From Saccharibacillus nicotianae (GTDB taxonomy: Bacteria > Bacillota > Bacilli > Paenibacillales > Paenibacillaceae): DNA of 64,000 nt. The DNA is taken from contig NZ_JBHUGF010000010.1 of assembly GCF_042681745.1 (NCBI RefSeq), positions 558,001 through 622,000 on the forward strand. The letters are read 5' to 3'. The translations under genes and the position numbers were made by a program. This document shows positions 53,351-62,644 of this stretch, one piece after another. How positions within the stretch are numbered: the stretch's first letter is position 1; every line of letters starts with the position of its first letter. The notes beneath the pieces are model-generated. The model was not told the DNA's origin and ran no database searches. It saw only the letters and a program-made list of their open reading frames with translations.

Positions 53351-53367
53351 TAATGGAGGGATTATCA

Positions 53368-55635
53368 ATGTCAGTTATCGAAAGAAATGTACAGGATAAT
53401 TTAAAACAAGATGCATGGCGCAATTTCAAGTTAGGTAAATGGACAAAACATGTAGATACTCGTGATTTTATTGAGCAAAATATTAGCGCTTATCAAGGAA
53501 ATGAAACATTCCTAGCTGGCCCTACTTCCAATACAAAAGACTTATGGGATATTATTTCCAAACTATCTAAAGAAGAAATCGAACGTGGTGGTGTATGGGA
53601 TGTAGATGCAGCAACACCTTCTACTATCACTTCACATGGTCCTGGATACCTGGACAAAGACAAAGAACAAATCGTCGGCGTGCAAACAGATGCTCCTTTC
53701 CGTCGTTCATTGCAACCTTTCGGCGGTATCAAAATGATGATCGATGCTTGCAAAGCGTATGGCTTTGAAGTACCAGAACAAATCATTGATATCTTCACGA
53801 ATATTCGTAAAACGCATAACCAGGGTGTATTCGATGCTTATACTTCTGATATGAGAGCAGCACGTAAAGCAGGTATTATTACAGGCTTACCAGATGCTTA
53901 CGGTCGTGGACGTATTATCGGTGACTATCGCCGCGTAGCATTATACGGTGTAGACTTCTTGATCAATGAAAGAAAACAAGATTTGAATGATATTGAAGTT
54001 GATGTGATTGATGAAGATATTATTCGTCTTCGTGAAGAAGTATCTGAACAAATTCGTGCGTTAGGCGAATTGAAACAAATGGCTGAAATGCATGGGTTCG
54101 ATATTTCCAAACCTGCACAAACAGCGAAAGAAGCGTTCCAATGGGTATACTTCGGTTACCTTGCAGCAATCAAAGAACAAAATGGTGCAGCGATGTCTCT
54201 AGGACGTGTATCTTCTTTCCTTGATATCTATATCGAACGTGATGTCAAAGAAGGCACATTAACAGAACAACAAGCTCAAGAATTAGTAGACCATTTCGTT
54301 ATGAAATTACGTATCGTTAAATTCTTGCGTACTCCAGACTACAACGAATTGTTCAGTGGTGACCCTACATGGGTAACTGAATCTATCGGTGGTATGGCTG
54401 TAGACGGCAAAACATTAGTTACCAAAAACAGCTTCCGCTTCTTGCATACACTTTACAACTTGGGTCCTGCACCAGAACCTAACTTGACAGTATTGTGGTC
54501 AGAACAATTGCCAGAAGCTTTCAAAAAATTCTGTGCTAAAGTTTCAATCGAAACCAGTTCTATCCAATACGAAAATGACGATCTAATGCGTCCAATCTAT
54601 GGCGATGATTATGGTATTGCTTGCTGTGTATCCGCTATGCGTATCGGTAAACAAATGCAATTCTTCGGTGCTCGTGCTAACCTTGCCAAAGCATTATTAT
54701 ATGCAATCAACGGTGGACGTGATGAAAAATCAGGAGTTCAAGTAGGGCCTGAGTATCCTGCAATTACTTCTGAAGTGCTTGAATATGACGAAGTGATGAA
54801 ACGCTTCAAAGCGATGATGGAATGGTTAGGCAAATTGTACATGAACACATTGAACGTAATTCATTACATGCATGACAAATATAGCTATGAACGTATCGAA
54901 ATGGCATTACATGATCGTGATATCTTACGTACAATGGCTTGTGGTATTGCTGGTCTATCTGTAGCGGCTGACTCACTAAGTGCTATCAAATACGCTAAAG
55001 TAACACCTATTCGTGACGAACGTGGTATCGCAGTAGACTTCAAAATTGAAGGCGAATATCCTTGCTACGGTAACAACGATGATAAAGTCGATCAAATTGC
55101 TGTCGAATTGGTAGAAACATTTATGGGTATGATCCGCAAAAACAAAGCATACCGTGGTGCAACACCAACACAATCAGTATTAACGATCACTTCTAACGTA
55201 GTGTACGGTAAAAAAACAGGTACAACACCAGATGGACGTAAAGCTGGCGAACCATTCGCACCAGGTGCTAACCCTATGCATGGAAGAGATACTAAAGGTG
55301 CTCTTGCATCTCTAAGTTCTGTTGCTAAATTACCATATGAAGATAGCTTAGATGGTATTTCTAACACATTCTCTATCGTACCAAAAGCATTAGGTAAAGA
55401 AGAAGAAATCCGCAAAACTAACCTTGTATCTATGCTTGATGGATACTTTGGTAGCAACGCGCATCACTTGAACGTGAACGTATTTGCTCGTGAACAACTA
55501 CTAGACGCAATGGAACACCCAGAAAACTACCCACAATTAACAATTCGTGTATCTGGATATGCAGTTAACTTTGTTAAATTGACTCGTGAACAACAAATCG
55601 ACGTCATCAACCGCACATTCCACGGATCCATGTAA
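53368..55635 (+). CDS. pflB: Formate C-acetyltransferase (pyruvate formate-lyase)
   Basis: Oxygen-sensitive glycyl-radical enzyme cleaving pyruvate plus CoA to acetyl-CoA and formate. 755 aa from ATG 53368 (GGAGGG upstream). Active-site Cys-Cys pair in GIACCVSAMRIG (about residues 412-413) and the C-terminal glycyl-radical motif RVSGYAVNF. Full length, with codon choice typical of a highly expressed gene. Followed by its activase pflA after a 330-bp gap that holds a large palindromic element. Predicted double control by FNR and Rex. Confidence 0.97.
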   Translation: MSVIERNVQDNLKQDAWRNFKLGKWTKHVDTRDFIEQNISAYQGNETFLAGPTSNTKDLWDIISKLSKEEIERGGVWDVDAATPSTITSHGPGYLDKDKEQIVGVQTDAPFRRSLQPFGGIKMMIDACKAYGFEVPEQIIDIFTNIRKTHNQGVFDAYTSDMRAARKAGIITGLPDAYGRGRIIGDYRRVALYGVDFLINERKQDLNDIEVDVIDEDIIRLREEVSEQIRALGELKQMAEMHGFDISKPAQTAKEAFQWVYFGYLAAIKEQNGAAMSLGRVSSFLDIYIERDVKEGTLTEQQAQELVDHFVMKLRIVKFLRTPDYNELFSGDPTWVTESIGGMAVDGKTLVTKNSFRFLHTLYNLGPAPEPNLTVLWSEQLPEAFKKFCAKVSIETSSIQYENDDLMRPIYGDDYGIACCVSAMRIGKQMQFFGARANLAKALLYAINGGRDEKSGVQVGPEYPAITSEVLEYDEVMKRFKAMMEWLGKLYMNTLNVIHYMHDKYSYERIEMALHDRDILRTMACGIAGLSVAADSLSAIKYAKVTPIRDERGIAVDFKIEGEYPCYGNNDDKVDQIAVELVETFMGMIRKNKAYRGATPTQSVLTITSNVVYGKKTGTTPDGRKAGEPFAPGANPMHGRDTKGALASLSSVAKLPYEDSLDGISNTFSIVPKALGKEEEIRKTNLVSMLDGYFGSNAHHLNVNVFAREQLLDAMEHPENYPQLTIRVSGYAVNFVKLTREQQIDVINRTFHGSM

Positions 55636-55963
55636 TACCAACTTTTAAAAAATAGTAACAGCAATAAAGCTAATCAAAGTAATTAATTCAATTAAATATT
55701 TTAACTGCTAACCAACAATGAATGATATAAATGAAATATTTGAGAAAGTAAGATTACACCTTAGAGCGAAGACTATAAATTGTTTCTGAAGAAGCGTAGC
55801 GTTCGCCTTTAAGATTCGGATATCGACTGCGAAAGCAGTTCATTCTAGATATCCGATCTTAACAGCGATCGTAAGAATAATTTATATTCGTAGCGGTGTA
55901 ACTTTAACTTCCGAAATAATATTCATTTATATACATCAACTCAGACGAAAGGGGTGATTGATC
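55636..55963 (+). other. Intergenic region pflB-pflA
   Basis: No gene. Almost all the central part is a single imperfect palindrome (55743-55911). No separate pflA promoter is obvious, so pflA may depend on read-through of this element. Confidence 0.7.
55743..55911. repeat. 169-bp imperfect palindrome (MITE/REP-like element or structured RNA)
   Basis: Outer arms GAAAGTAAGATTACACC (55744-55760) and the complement of GGTGTAACTTTAACTTC (55895-55911) agree at 13 of 17 positions. Further in: CGAA and TATAAATT (55768-55781) pair with AATTTATA and TTCG (55879-55890); CGGATATC (55817-55824) pairs with GATATCCG (55848-55855), extended by TTAAGAT/ATCTTAA; apical ACTGC-GAAA-GCAGT (55826-55839). GAAATA occurs on both sides (55733-55738, 55913-55918), possibly a target duplication. 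Confidence 0.6.
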
Positions 55964-56701
55964 ATGGTAAAAGGCCGTGTTCACTCGCTAGAAACGTTCG
56001 GTACCGTCGATGGCCCGGGCATACGATTTGTACTATTTATGCAGGGTTGTCTGATGAAATGCCAATACTGTCATAATCCGGATACATGGAATTTGGACGG
56101 AGGTAAAGTCATGGAGCTAGAAGAAGTTCTAGCTGAAATAGAACCTTACTTGAATTACTACCGTTCTTCTGGTGGCGGATTGACGGTATCTGGTGGCGAA
56201 CCAACGTTGCAAGCTCCTTTTGTCAGAGAATTGTTCAAAGCAGTGAAAGAACGCTGGAATCTGAACACCACACTCGACAGTAATGGATTCAACGAACCAG
56301 GTAAAATCCATGAACTGCTTGAAGTCACTGATCTAGTCATGCTCGACATTAAGCATATCAATAATGAAAAGCACAAAAAATTGACAGGTGTATCAAATGA
56401 ACGAACACTACACACTGCGCAATGGCTATCGGATAATGGACGGAAAATGTGGATACGCCATGTATTTGTACCGGGAATCAATGATGCTGAAGAAGATTTA
56501 ATCGCTTTGGGAGAATTTATCGGTACATTAAAAGGAGTAGAGAAGTTCGAGATTTTACCTTATCACCAGATGGGTATTTACAAATGGGAAGCGCTGGGAC
56601 GCATCTATCCGCTGGATGGGGTTCCTTCACCAACCGAAGAAGAAGTAGAGCGTGCTTATCGTCTAATTGAACAAGGCCGTCGTCAAGTCTCTTGTGTCTA
56701 A
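55964..56701 (+). CDS. pflA: Pyruvate formate-lyase activating enzyme
   Basis: Radical-SAM activase that installs the glycyl radical on PflB. 245 aa from ATG 55964 (AAAGGGGTG upstream); the TTG at 55958 is too close to the ribosome binding site. Radical-SAM motif CLMKCQYCHNPDTW (CxxxCxxC) about residues 29-36, GGGLTVSGGEP, and TLDSNGF. Next to its substrate gene. Confidence 0.96.
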   Translation: MVKGRVHSLETFGTVDGPGIRFVLFMQGCLMKCQYCHNPDTWNLDGGKVMELEEVLAEIEPYLNYYRSSGGGLTVSGGEPTLQAPFVRELFKAVKERWNLNTTLDSNGFNEPGKIHELLEVTDLVMLDIKHINNEKHKKLTGVSNERTLHTAQWLSDNGRKMWIRHVFVPGINDAEEDLIALGEFIGTLKGVEKFEILPYHQMGIYKWEALGRIYPLDGVPSPTEEEVERAYRLIEQGRRQVSCV

Positions 56702-56773
56702 TCCTCCTCTTTAATGAAAATAGATAGAATAACAACCATAGTAAGCGAAAAGGGTATACGAACGTGAAGCCAT

Positions 56774-56810
56774 AAGTCCTTTCCTGATCAATAGGAAAGG
56801 GCTTTTTGGT
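56774..56810 (+). terminator. Terminator of pflA
   Basis: AAGTCCTTTCCT pairs with AGGAAAGGGCTT (one G-U pair), followed by five Ts. Confidence 0.86.
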
Positions 56811-56999
56811 ATTTTTTTAATACTATACTTTTTTATAGATATACCGTATCTACACTGAAAAAAATTCCCCAAAACCCAAACTTTGTCTGCTTGTTGCCTT
56901 AGCTATAGTTATCTATACTTGAATAAGGATATCGTTAGCTATTTCACGCTCGTATGAAGACATTTTTTCATCATAGGCTGAAGCCTGAGGGGGATACAT

Positions 57000-58622
57000 A
57001 TGAACACTATTCAATTATCAGACCTAACTTTAGACCAGAAAATCGGACAATTATTTGTATGCGGATTTCATACGAATGTACCGAACGAACATATTATAGA
57101 ATTGATTGAGAAATATCATGTAGGTGGAGTGATTTACTTTCGCCGTAATATAGGTACAGCGCGTCAGATTACCGACCTTTCAGCAGATTTACAACAAATT
57201 GCTCAAAAACAAGGATTACCACCTTTATTGATAGCAATCGATCAAGAAGGCGGGATGGTCAGCCGAATTGATCAAGACGAAATGAGTCTGATTCCGGGTA
57301 ATATGACTCTTGGCGCAGTAAATGATCTTCATTTGACTAAAGCGGCTTCAGCAATCAGTGCGCGTGAATTACGCACACTTGGAATCAATGTTAATTTTGC
57401 GCCTTGTGTAGATGTGAACAATAATCCTCGTAATCCGGTGATTGGTGTACGTTCCTATTCAGAGAAACCTGAAGTGGTAGCCACTCATGGAGCGGCGGCT
57501 ATTCAAGCGATTCAACAAGAACAAGTAGCAGCTACAGCCAAACATTTTCCAGGACATGGCGATACAGAAGTCGATTCGCATTACGGGCTAGCTTCAGTAC
57601 CGCATGACAAGTCACGTTTGGAAGAGATAGAATTACTTCCTTTTCGAGCAGCTATACAAGCAGGAGTAGATATAATTATGTCTGCTCATGTCATTTTCCC
57701 GGCATTTGAACCAGAGTCTATTCCAGCGACATTATCGCGCAAAGTGTTGACCGATTTGCTCCGAACCCAGATGGGATTTGACGGATTAATCGTCACAGAT
57801 TGTCTGGAAATGCATGCGATTGCGAAGCATTTTCCGATTCCTCAAGCAACAGTGATGGCGGCGCAAGCAGGAGCTGATCTATTGCTAGTAAGTCATACGC
57901 TAGAGCATCAGATAGCTGCAATTGAAGCGATCAAAGAAGCAGTTCAACAAGGTCATTTATCCGAAGCACAGATTGACACTTCAGTAGAGCGAATACTTGC
58001 GCTCAAAGCCAAACATCAGATGAATACAGAACCTTACTCGATCAAAGAGTGGACAGAGCGACTAGAACCTTCAACGATCGAACCAATTTTACGTGAGATT
58101 GCAGAGCGAAGTATTACACTTGTAAAAGATGAAGGGCAATTGCCTTTACAAAAAAATGATCATGTATTAGTGATCTGGCCGCAGGTGACCCGTCTAACTG
58201 AAGTCGATGAACCAACAGGACATGATATCAGCTTTGCTCAAGCACTTCGTTGTTATGGGATTGATGCTACACAGATTGTTATCGATTCTAGACCAGAACC
58301 GGAAGAGATTGAGCAGGTCTTGGAGCAAGCGATTCAGTATCCGAAAGTGATTTTTGCTGCGTATACATCATCAGGACGATTACCGCTTGGACAAGCAGAG
58401 CTAGCTCGTCGCTTATCTTTGTTAACAGATACAGTATTGATCGTAGCTTCGGTACGTAATCCTTATGATATGAATGATCTTCCTGAGATCAAAACCTATC
58501 TATGTAGTTATGAAAATCGAAAGTATGCTGTAGAAGCACTAGCGGCTGTAATCGCAGGAGAGAAGCCAGCGCTTGGCAAGTTACCTGTTAGCTTAAACGA
58601 TCAATATCGGATTCAATTATAG
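57000..58622 (+). CDS. nagZ: Beta-N-acetylhexosaminidase NagZ (GH3)
   Basis: Removes N-acetylglucosamine from muropeptides during cell-wall recycling. 540 aa; GH3 (beta/alpha)8 domain with KHFPGHGDTEVDSHYG (catalytic His/Asp dyad loop) and nucleophile Asp in VTDCLEMHAI; C-terminal alpha/beta domain as in the two-domain B. subtilis NagZ. No signal peptide, unlike B. subtilis NagZ, so probably cytosolic. Start ATG 57000 with GGGGGAT upstream. No MurNAc-recycling partner genes adjacent. Confidence 0.93.
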   Translation: MNTIQLSDLTLDQKIGQLFVCGFHTNVPNEHIIELIEKYHVGGVIYFRRNIGTARQITDLSADLQQIAQKQGLPPLLIAIDQEGGMVSRIDQDEMSLIPGNMTLGAVNDLHLTKAASAISARELRTLGINVNFAPCVDVNNNPRNPVIGVRSYSEKPEVVATHGAAAIQAIQQEQVAATAKHFPGHGDTEVDSHYGLASVPHDKSRLEEIELLPFRAAIQAGVDIIMSAHVIFPAFEPESIPATLSRKVLTDLLRTQMGFDGLIVTDCLEMHAIAKHFPIPQATVMAAQAGADLLLVSHTLEHQIAAIEAIKEAVQQGHLSEAQIDTSVERILALKAKHQMNTEPYSIKEWTERLEPSTIEPILREIAERSITLVKDEGQLPLQKNDHVLVIWPQVTRLTEVDEPTGHDISFAQALRCYGIDATQIVIDSRPEPEEIEQVLEQAIQYPKVIFAAYTSSGRLPLGQAELARRLSLLTDTVLIVASVRNPYDMNDLPEIKTYLCSYENRKYAVEALAAVIAGEKPALGKLPVSLNDQYRIQL

Positions 58623-58761
58623 AACATTATATTGTTTATTTTATCGATCTTATATAGTTGTATCTACAGCTTTATATGTAATATCATTCGCCAAAATAGG
58701 TTATTGGATTTATTTGTGGTAAAGTATATCTAATGACGTTTTCTGAGCACATCATGTAGTC

Positions 58762-58803
58762 AAAAACAGTCTATTCATCGCTGATGGATAAGGCTGTTTT
58801 TTA
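58762..58803 (+). terminator. Terminator of nagZ
   Basis: AAAAACAG-TCT-ATTCATC pairs with GATGGAT-AAGG-CTGTTTTT with one bulge; T tail. Confidence 0.82.
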
Positions 58804-58984
58804 TGTGATTTTTTGTAATAATAGATGTGGCTGAAGTGTGAACAGATACGCATGTTGTAAGGTTTCTTCGAGAACAGAGAAACTTTTTAAGGTTTGGCGC
58901 GTCTTATTAATGTGCCAATTCGGGGGAAAGACCAATGTTTTTAGATGTACAAAACAGTAAATTGTTATGAGAAGGAGCCTAATA
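58804..58984 (+). promoter_or_regulatory. Leader region of the large secreted protein gene
   Basis: Two hairpins: GTTTCT...AGAGAAAC with a short T run (58861-58888) and TTGGC...GCCAA (58893-58918). No known riboswitch was recognised; an attenuator is possible. Confidence 0.35.
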
Positions 58985-61186
58985 ATGAAATTCAAGAAGA
59001 CGTTATTAATTGCATTACTCGCTGTAGCTCAGACTGTTGCGACTGTTCCAGGAGCACAAGTTCACGCTGCTGAAGGCGATGTGGATAGCAGTATCGTACA
59101 AGATGTATATAATGATACTCAAGGTACTTTAGGAGACGATACTACAGTAACAGATCCTAATGCGGTTACAGATCCTAACGCAGTGACTGATCCGACGACA
59201 GATCCTGCAGGTACAGTACCCACTGTTCCTACACCACCTACTACAGTTACACCACCAGTAACAACTACACCGACAACACCTACTGTAGTGACTGATGTGT
59301 ATTCTGCTGGTCCTAACAAAGTTATTTTCATGATGAACTCTAACCAGATTTATCAAGATGGTAAATTATACTTTTCAGATCAACCTATGGCTGTGAAAAG
59401 TGGAGTATCTTACGTATCGGTTCGCGCACTTGTGACCCGTGTCGGTCTGAAGCTTACATACGACGCTAAGACCAAAGAAACTATTATGCAAAAAGATGGT
59501 AAAGAATTGCGCTTCAAAACAGACAGTAAGTACTACACTGTAAATGGTGTAAGCACTTTAATGAAAGGCCCGGCTTTTCAACAGAAAAACGTATTTATGG
59601 TTCCTTTGACTTCAATCACTCAAGCACTAAATATTCCTTACACTGTACAAGGTAAATTAGTTGTCTTGGATCTTGTTGTCAAACCAACAGCTTCATTTAC
59701 TGTTTCCCCTACTGCAATTTATGCAGGTCAGACATTAGTAACATACAAAACACAATCTAAAACTTCTGATGGCAGTCCGATTGCGAATGAAACATGGACA
59801 GGACGCGAAGATATTTTTGCAGAAGCAGGTCCTCATGTGATCACGTATTCTGTAATGGATTCATCCGGCCAATGGAGTGATCCGTACACTGTTACTATTA
59901 ATGTACTTCCTCCTAACCAACCGCCAGTAGCGATGTTTAATACAAATCAAGAAACATATAGTATGGGTGAATTGGTAACTTATACAGATATGAGTACAGA
60001 TGATGAAAATGCAATTACTCAGACAAAATGGGATAATAAGCAATTAGCATTCTTTACACCTGGTCCACAGACGATTACATTAACTGTAACTGATAAACAT
60101 GGTGTAACAGGCACGTATAGTAAAACAATCAATGTAACAGATCAAACATTGTACACAGCAGAAGATTTCTATCCGCTATTTACACCAACTGGAGATTCAT
60201 TCGACTTTAACGGTTCATTGATTCCGACATGGGCAACTGTAACCAATGCTCAAGTAACTGATGATCCAAGTCGTCTGATTCGTAGTAACAGTCCAGAAAG
60301 AGTATTAACACACGGAATTGTATATCAGGAATATGCTTCTGGACCAACACGCTTTATGGTGCATCATTTGAACGAAACTGGTAGTACTCAAAAAATGTAT
60401 GTAGTAGCAACGAATCCAAATGCTACGCCTGCAACTTTAAATATTCAAAATCAAGGTTTTGCTGGACCGGTTGCCTATGCTACAGCAGCAGGTAAAGTAT
60501 CTGTTCAACGTTATTTCCAATCTATGCAAAGCGGAGCAGATGCACAAACAGTTGTTTTGCAACCCGGACAAAGCCAAGTAATCTTTAATAAACTTAATGC
60601 GTCTGCAATGAAAAATGATACCGTTATTTCATTATTCGGCGATCTAGTAAGTGATTCTAATGTGCAATACACAGTAATGATGATTGACGAAAATGCAGAT
60701 CCTATCGCTGCACTTGCTACAGAACCTAAATTGGACCGCGATGGTATTCATAACCGTGGTACGTACGATAATTCTGTACGTAATATCCATGTAGCTGATT
60801 TGATCGGTAATACAACCGTTCGTATGCCAATCGGAGACAACAATAGTGACCCTAACTTAATGGGTACAGATCCATTGTCAATGACTGAAGCTTCTAACGC
60901 AGGTAACTTCGGTGTATTATACAAAATCAAGTTGGATATGGTTGCACCTAATACAATGATTTCCTTTAATGCTCGTGGTGGTCGTTACTCTGGTTACATG
61001 TATGTAAATGGAGCAATCACAGCAATCAAAAATAATGGTGCAGCAACAACAGCTAATGATAATGTTGTGCTTTACCGCACAGGAACATTGGATACAGAAG
61101 CGGTAGAATTGTGGTTTACAGCGGCGCCTGGTAGTAACTTGCCAGTCAACTTGTTATTCACACAATTGCCAGCTAAAAAACAATAA
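58985..61186 (+). CDS. Large secreted protein with copper-amine-oxidase-N-like and PKD domains
   Basis: 733 aa from ATG 58985 (GAGAAGGAG upstream). Signal peptide to about residue 30 (VHAAEG); linker rich in Thr, Pro and repeated VTDPNA units (about 55-105); a copper-amine-oxidase N-terminal-like (stalk) domain with SYVSVRALVTRVG and VFMVPLTSITQAL (about 115-225); two PKD-type beta-sandwich domains (about 230-390); then a 340-residue C-terminal beta-rich region not recognised. Stalk domains of this kind occur in many Paenibacillus surface proteins. No sortase or S-layer motif, so probably released or non-covalently bound. Confidence 0.82.
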   Translation: MKFKKTLLIALLAVAQTVATVPGAQVHAAEGDVDSSIVQDVYNDTQGTLGDDTTVTDPNAVTDPNAVTDPTTDPAGTVPTVPTPPTTVTPPVTTTPTTPTVVTDVYSAGPNKVIFMMNSNQIYQDGKLYFSDQPMAVKSGVSYVSVRALVTRVGLKLTYDAKTKETIMQKDGKELRFKTDSKYYTVNGVSTLMKGPAFQQKNVFMVPLTSITQALNIPYTVQGKLVVLDLVVKPTASFTVSPTAIYAGQTLVTYKTQSKTSDGSPIANETWTGREDIFAEAGPHVITYSVMDSSGQWSDPYTVTINVLPPNQPPVAMFNTNQETYSMGELVTYTDMSTDDENAITQTKWDNKQLAFFTPGPQTITLTVTDKHGVTGTYSKTINVTDQTLYTAEDFYPLFTPTGDSFDFNGSLIPTWATVTNAQVTDDPSRLIRSNSPERVLTHGIVYQEYASGPTRFMVHHLNETGSTQKMYVVATNPNATPATLNIQNQGFAGPVAYATAAGKVSVQRYFQSMQSGADAQTVVLQPGQSQVIFNKLNASAMKNDTVISLFGDLVSDSNVQYTVMMIDENADPIAALATEPKLDRDGIHNRGTYDNSVRNIHVADLIGNTTVRMPIGDNNSDPNLMGTDPLSMTEASNAGNFGVLYKIKLDMVAPNTMISFNARGGRYSGYMYVNGAITAIKNNGAATTANDNVVLYRTGTLDTEAVELWFTAAPGSNLPVNLLFTQLPAKKQ

Positions 61187-61199
61187 TCGTTCTATCCCC

Positions 61200-61236
61200 A
61201 AGCCCGGGTCAGTTGTTACTGATTCGGGCTTTTTTG
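61200..61236 (+). terminator. Intrinsic terminator
   Basis: AAGCCCG-gg-TCAGT / ACTGA-tt-CGGGCTT with a six-T tail. Confidence 0.9.
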
Positions 61237-61398
61237 TTGTTCAAATAGAATCATTACCTTTTGCTAGAATCAATTGACGATTGTGTTTAAATAAGGCATG
61301 ATGGAGAAATGTGTAATAGTGTTTAGCCAAACATCAATCAGTAACGTAATCGCCATAAACTTTTGACGAATAATGACACAAATATCATGGTTATGTTG

Positions 61399-61425
61399 TA
61401 TAATAGTTATTATTACGAATAATAA
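61399..61425 (+). promoter_or_regulatory. zur promoter -10 with overlapping 19-bp palindrome
   Basis: TATAAT at 61399-61404, then TTATTATT-ACG-AATAATAA (61407-61425), perfect 8-bp arms over the predicted start. The form resembles Fur/Zur/PerR boxes, so autoregulation is likely. Confidence 0.6.
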
Positions 61426-61475
61426 GATTATTTATGTAAACGATAAAAGATAGATTAGGACAGGAGGAATAACTC

Positions 61476-61994
61476 ATGCTGTCGACAGAACAAATCATCG
61501 ATACGATGTCAGCACAAGGGTTGCGAATTACAGATCAACGTCGCACATTAGCTCGTTTATTTGCAGAAGCACCTGGTTATCTGACGGCTAAAGATGTATA
61601 TGACTATATGGGTAAAAAATACAGTGGACTTAGCTTTGATACGGTCTATCGTAATTTGCGCGTGATGCAAGAACTGGGTGTGTTAGAACAGATTGTTTTT
61701 GAAGATGGTGTCAAATTTAAAAGTCATTGCAGTCAAGATCATCATCATCACCATATGATCTGCTTACAATGTGAAAAAACATACCCCATTGCTTTTTGCC
61801 CGATGGATATGACCGATATGCCTGAACAATTTGAAGTCGTCAAACACAAATTTGAAGTGTTCGGATATTGTAAAGATTGTCGTCAAGAAATGGGTGCTGG
61901 AGATGGCAAAGAAGGCCCGACTCTACATCTCAAGCAGTCTAAATTGATGTCTCAAGCATACGATACTCATGAACATGCAGGTAAAAGTCAGTGA
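61476..61994 (+). CDS. zur: Zur, zinc-uptake repressor (Fur family)
   Basis: 172 aa. Winged helix with GLSFDTVYRNLR and dimerisation domain with the His-rich HHHHHMICLQC and CxxC (YCKDC) that bind structural zinc. The segments SHCSQDHHHHH, FCPMD and HKFEVFGYC match B. subtilis Zur rather than Fur or PerR. A C-terminal extension of about 30 residues (ending THEHAGKSQ) is longer than usual and His-containing. Stop overlaps yidD (GTGA at 61991-61994). Confidence 0.88.
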   Translation: MLSTEQIIDTMSAQGLRITDQRRTLARLFAEAPGYLTAKDVYDYMGKKYSGLSFDTVYRNLRVMQELGVLEQIVFEDGVKFKSHCSQDHHHHHMICLQCEKTYPIAFCPMDMTDMPEQFEVVKHKFEVFGYCKDCRQEMGAGDGKEGPTLHLKQSKLMSQAYDTHEHAGKSQ

Positions 61995-62272
61995 AGCGCA
62001 AATTGAGTCGTCGTGCGGTTCAGGCGCCGATCCATGTGTATCGCAAATTCATTTCACCACTCAAACCACCAACATGTCGTTTTTATCCCACCTGTTCTCA
62101 ATATGCATTAGAAGCGATTGAAATTCATGGTGTCGTCAAAGGTGTAGGATTAGCTGCCAGACGAATAGGGAAATGTCATCCTTTTCATCCGGGAGGGTTT
62201 GATCCTGTACCTCCTGTCAAATCAAAAGGTACATCATCTGCTGTCACTAATCAGGAACAGCAAAATGCTTGA
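61991..62272 (+). CDS. yidD: YidD, membrane-protein insertion efficiency factor
   Basis: Small DUF37 protein (93 aa) assisting YidC-type insertion. Signature YRKFISPLKPPTCRFYPTCSQYA and CHPFHPGGFDPVP complete. GTG start overlaps the zur stop by four bases with only a weak ribosome binding site, so it depends on zur translation. Usually sits by rnpA/rpmH; the pairing with zur places it under the zur promoter. Confidence 0.93.
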   Translation: MKRKLSRRAVQAPIHVYRKFISPLKPPTCRFYPTCSQYALEAIEIHGVVKGVGLAARRIGKCHPFHPGGFDPVPPVKSKGTSSAVTNQEQQNA

Positions 62273-62339
62273 CAGGTGATTTGGAAGTTCGGTATATTCA
62301 TAACATCAAATATTATTTCCTGTGAATGGATAAGTAGAT

Positions 62340-62590
62340 GGAAAATGCACCAGTACAGAGAGCCGGAGTAGCTGGGAACCGGTATGGTTAGCGTCATCGA
62401 AGATGGTCCGGGAGGAACTGTAGTCAAGCATATATAACGTATAAATATGTAAGACTTCAGCGTGAACCAGCGTTAATGGGCAGTCTGCTAAAGACTGAAA
62501 GAGTCTACTTTTGCAAAGAAGTAGAGAATTTGGGTGGTAACGCGTGAGTCTATGCTCTCGTCCCATATAGGGGCGGGGGCTTTTTTGCGT
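62340..62590 (+). ncRNA. Met-specific T-box leader of metG
   Basis: tRNA-sensing riboswitch. Stem I elements AGAGAG and AGTAGCTGGGAACC; specifier codon ATG at 62403-62405 preceded by CGAAG; antiterminator GGGTGGTAACGCG (62532-62544), with TGGT able to pair to the ACCA end of tRNA-Met; terminator GCTCTCGTCCC (62554-62564) with GGGGCGGGGGC (62570-62580) and a T run. The conserved box reads TAACGCG rather than the usual TACCGCG. Controls metG. Confidence 0.92.
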
Positions 62591-62644
62591 CCAGATATGG
62601 AAATGAGAACCTGGTTATTTCATCATATTTAAGGAGGAATTATA

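Larger units (their letters stand above)
52702..53367 (+). other. Long intergenic region adhE-pflB with terminators and redox operators
   Basis: No gene is seen in about 665 bases. In order: two terminator hairpins (52735-52797, 52861-52915); a perfect 10-bp inverted repeat TTATTCTATC / GATAGAATAA (52950-52976); AT-rich DNA; two FNR-type boxes, the pflB promoter and a Rex-type palindrome in the leader. Confidence 0.7.

Noticed and set aside
58801..58995. 64-codon minus-strand frame near the nagZ terminator
   Set aside because: Covers a terminator hairpin and the ribosome binding site of the next gene; no ribosome binding site or protein-like composition.
59137..59210. Possible tandem DNA repeat or short CRISPR-like array
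   Set aside because: Repeats are short, imperfect and in frame (VTDPNA coding units), with no spacers.
59119..59356. Minus-strand frames rich in Val/Gly or Cys/Ser in the secreted-protein gene
   Set aside because: They are reverse readings of the repetitive VTDPNA/Thr-Pro linker and have no start signals.
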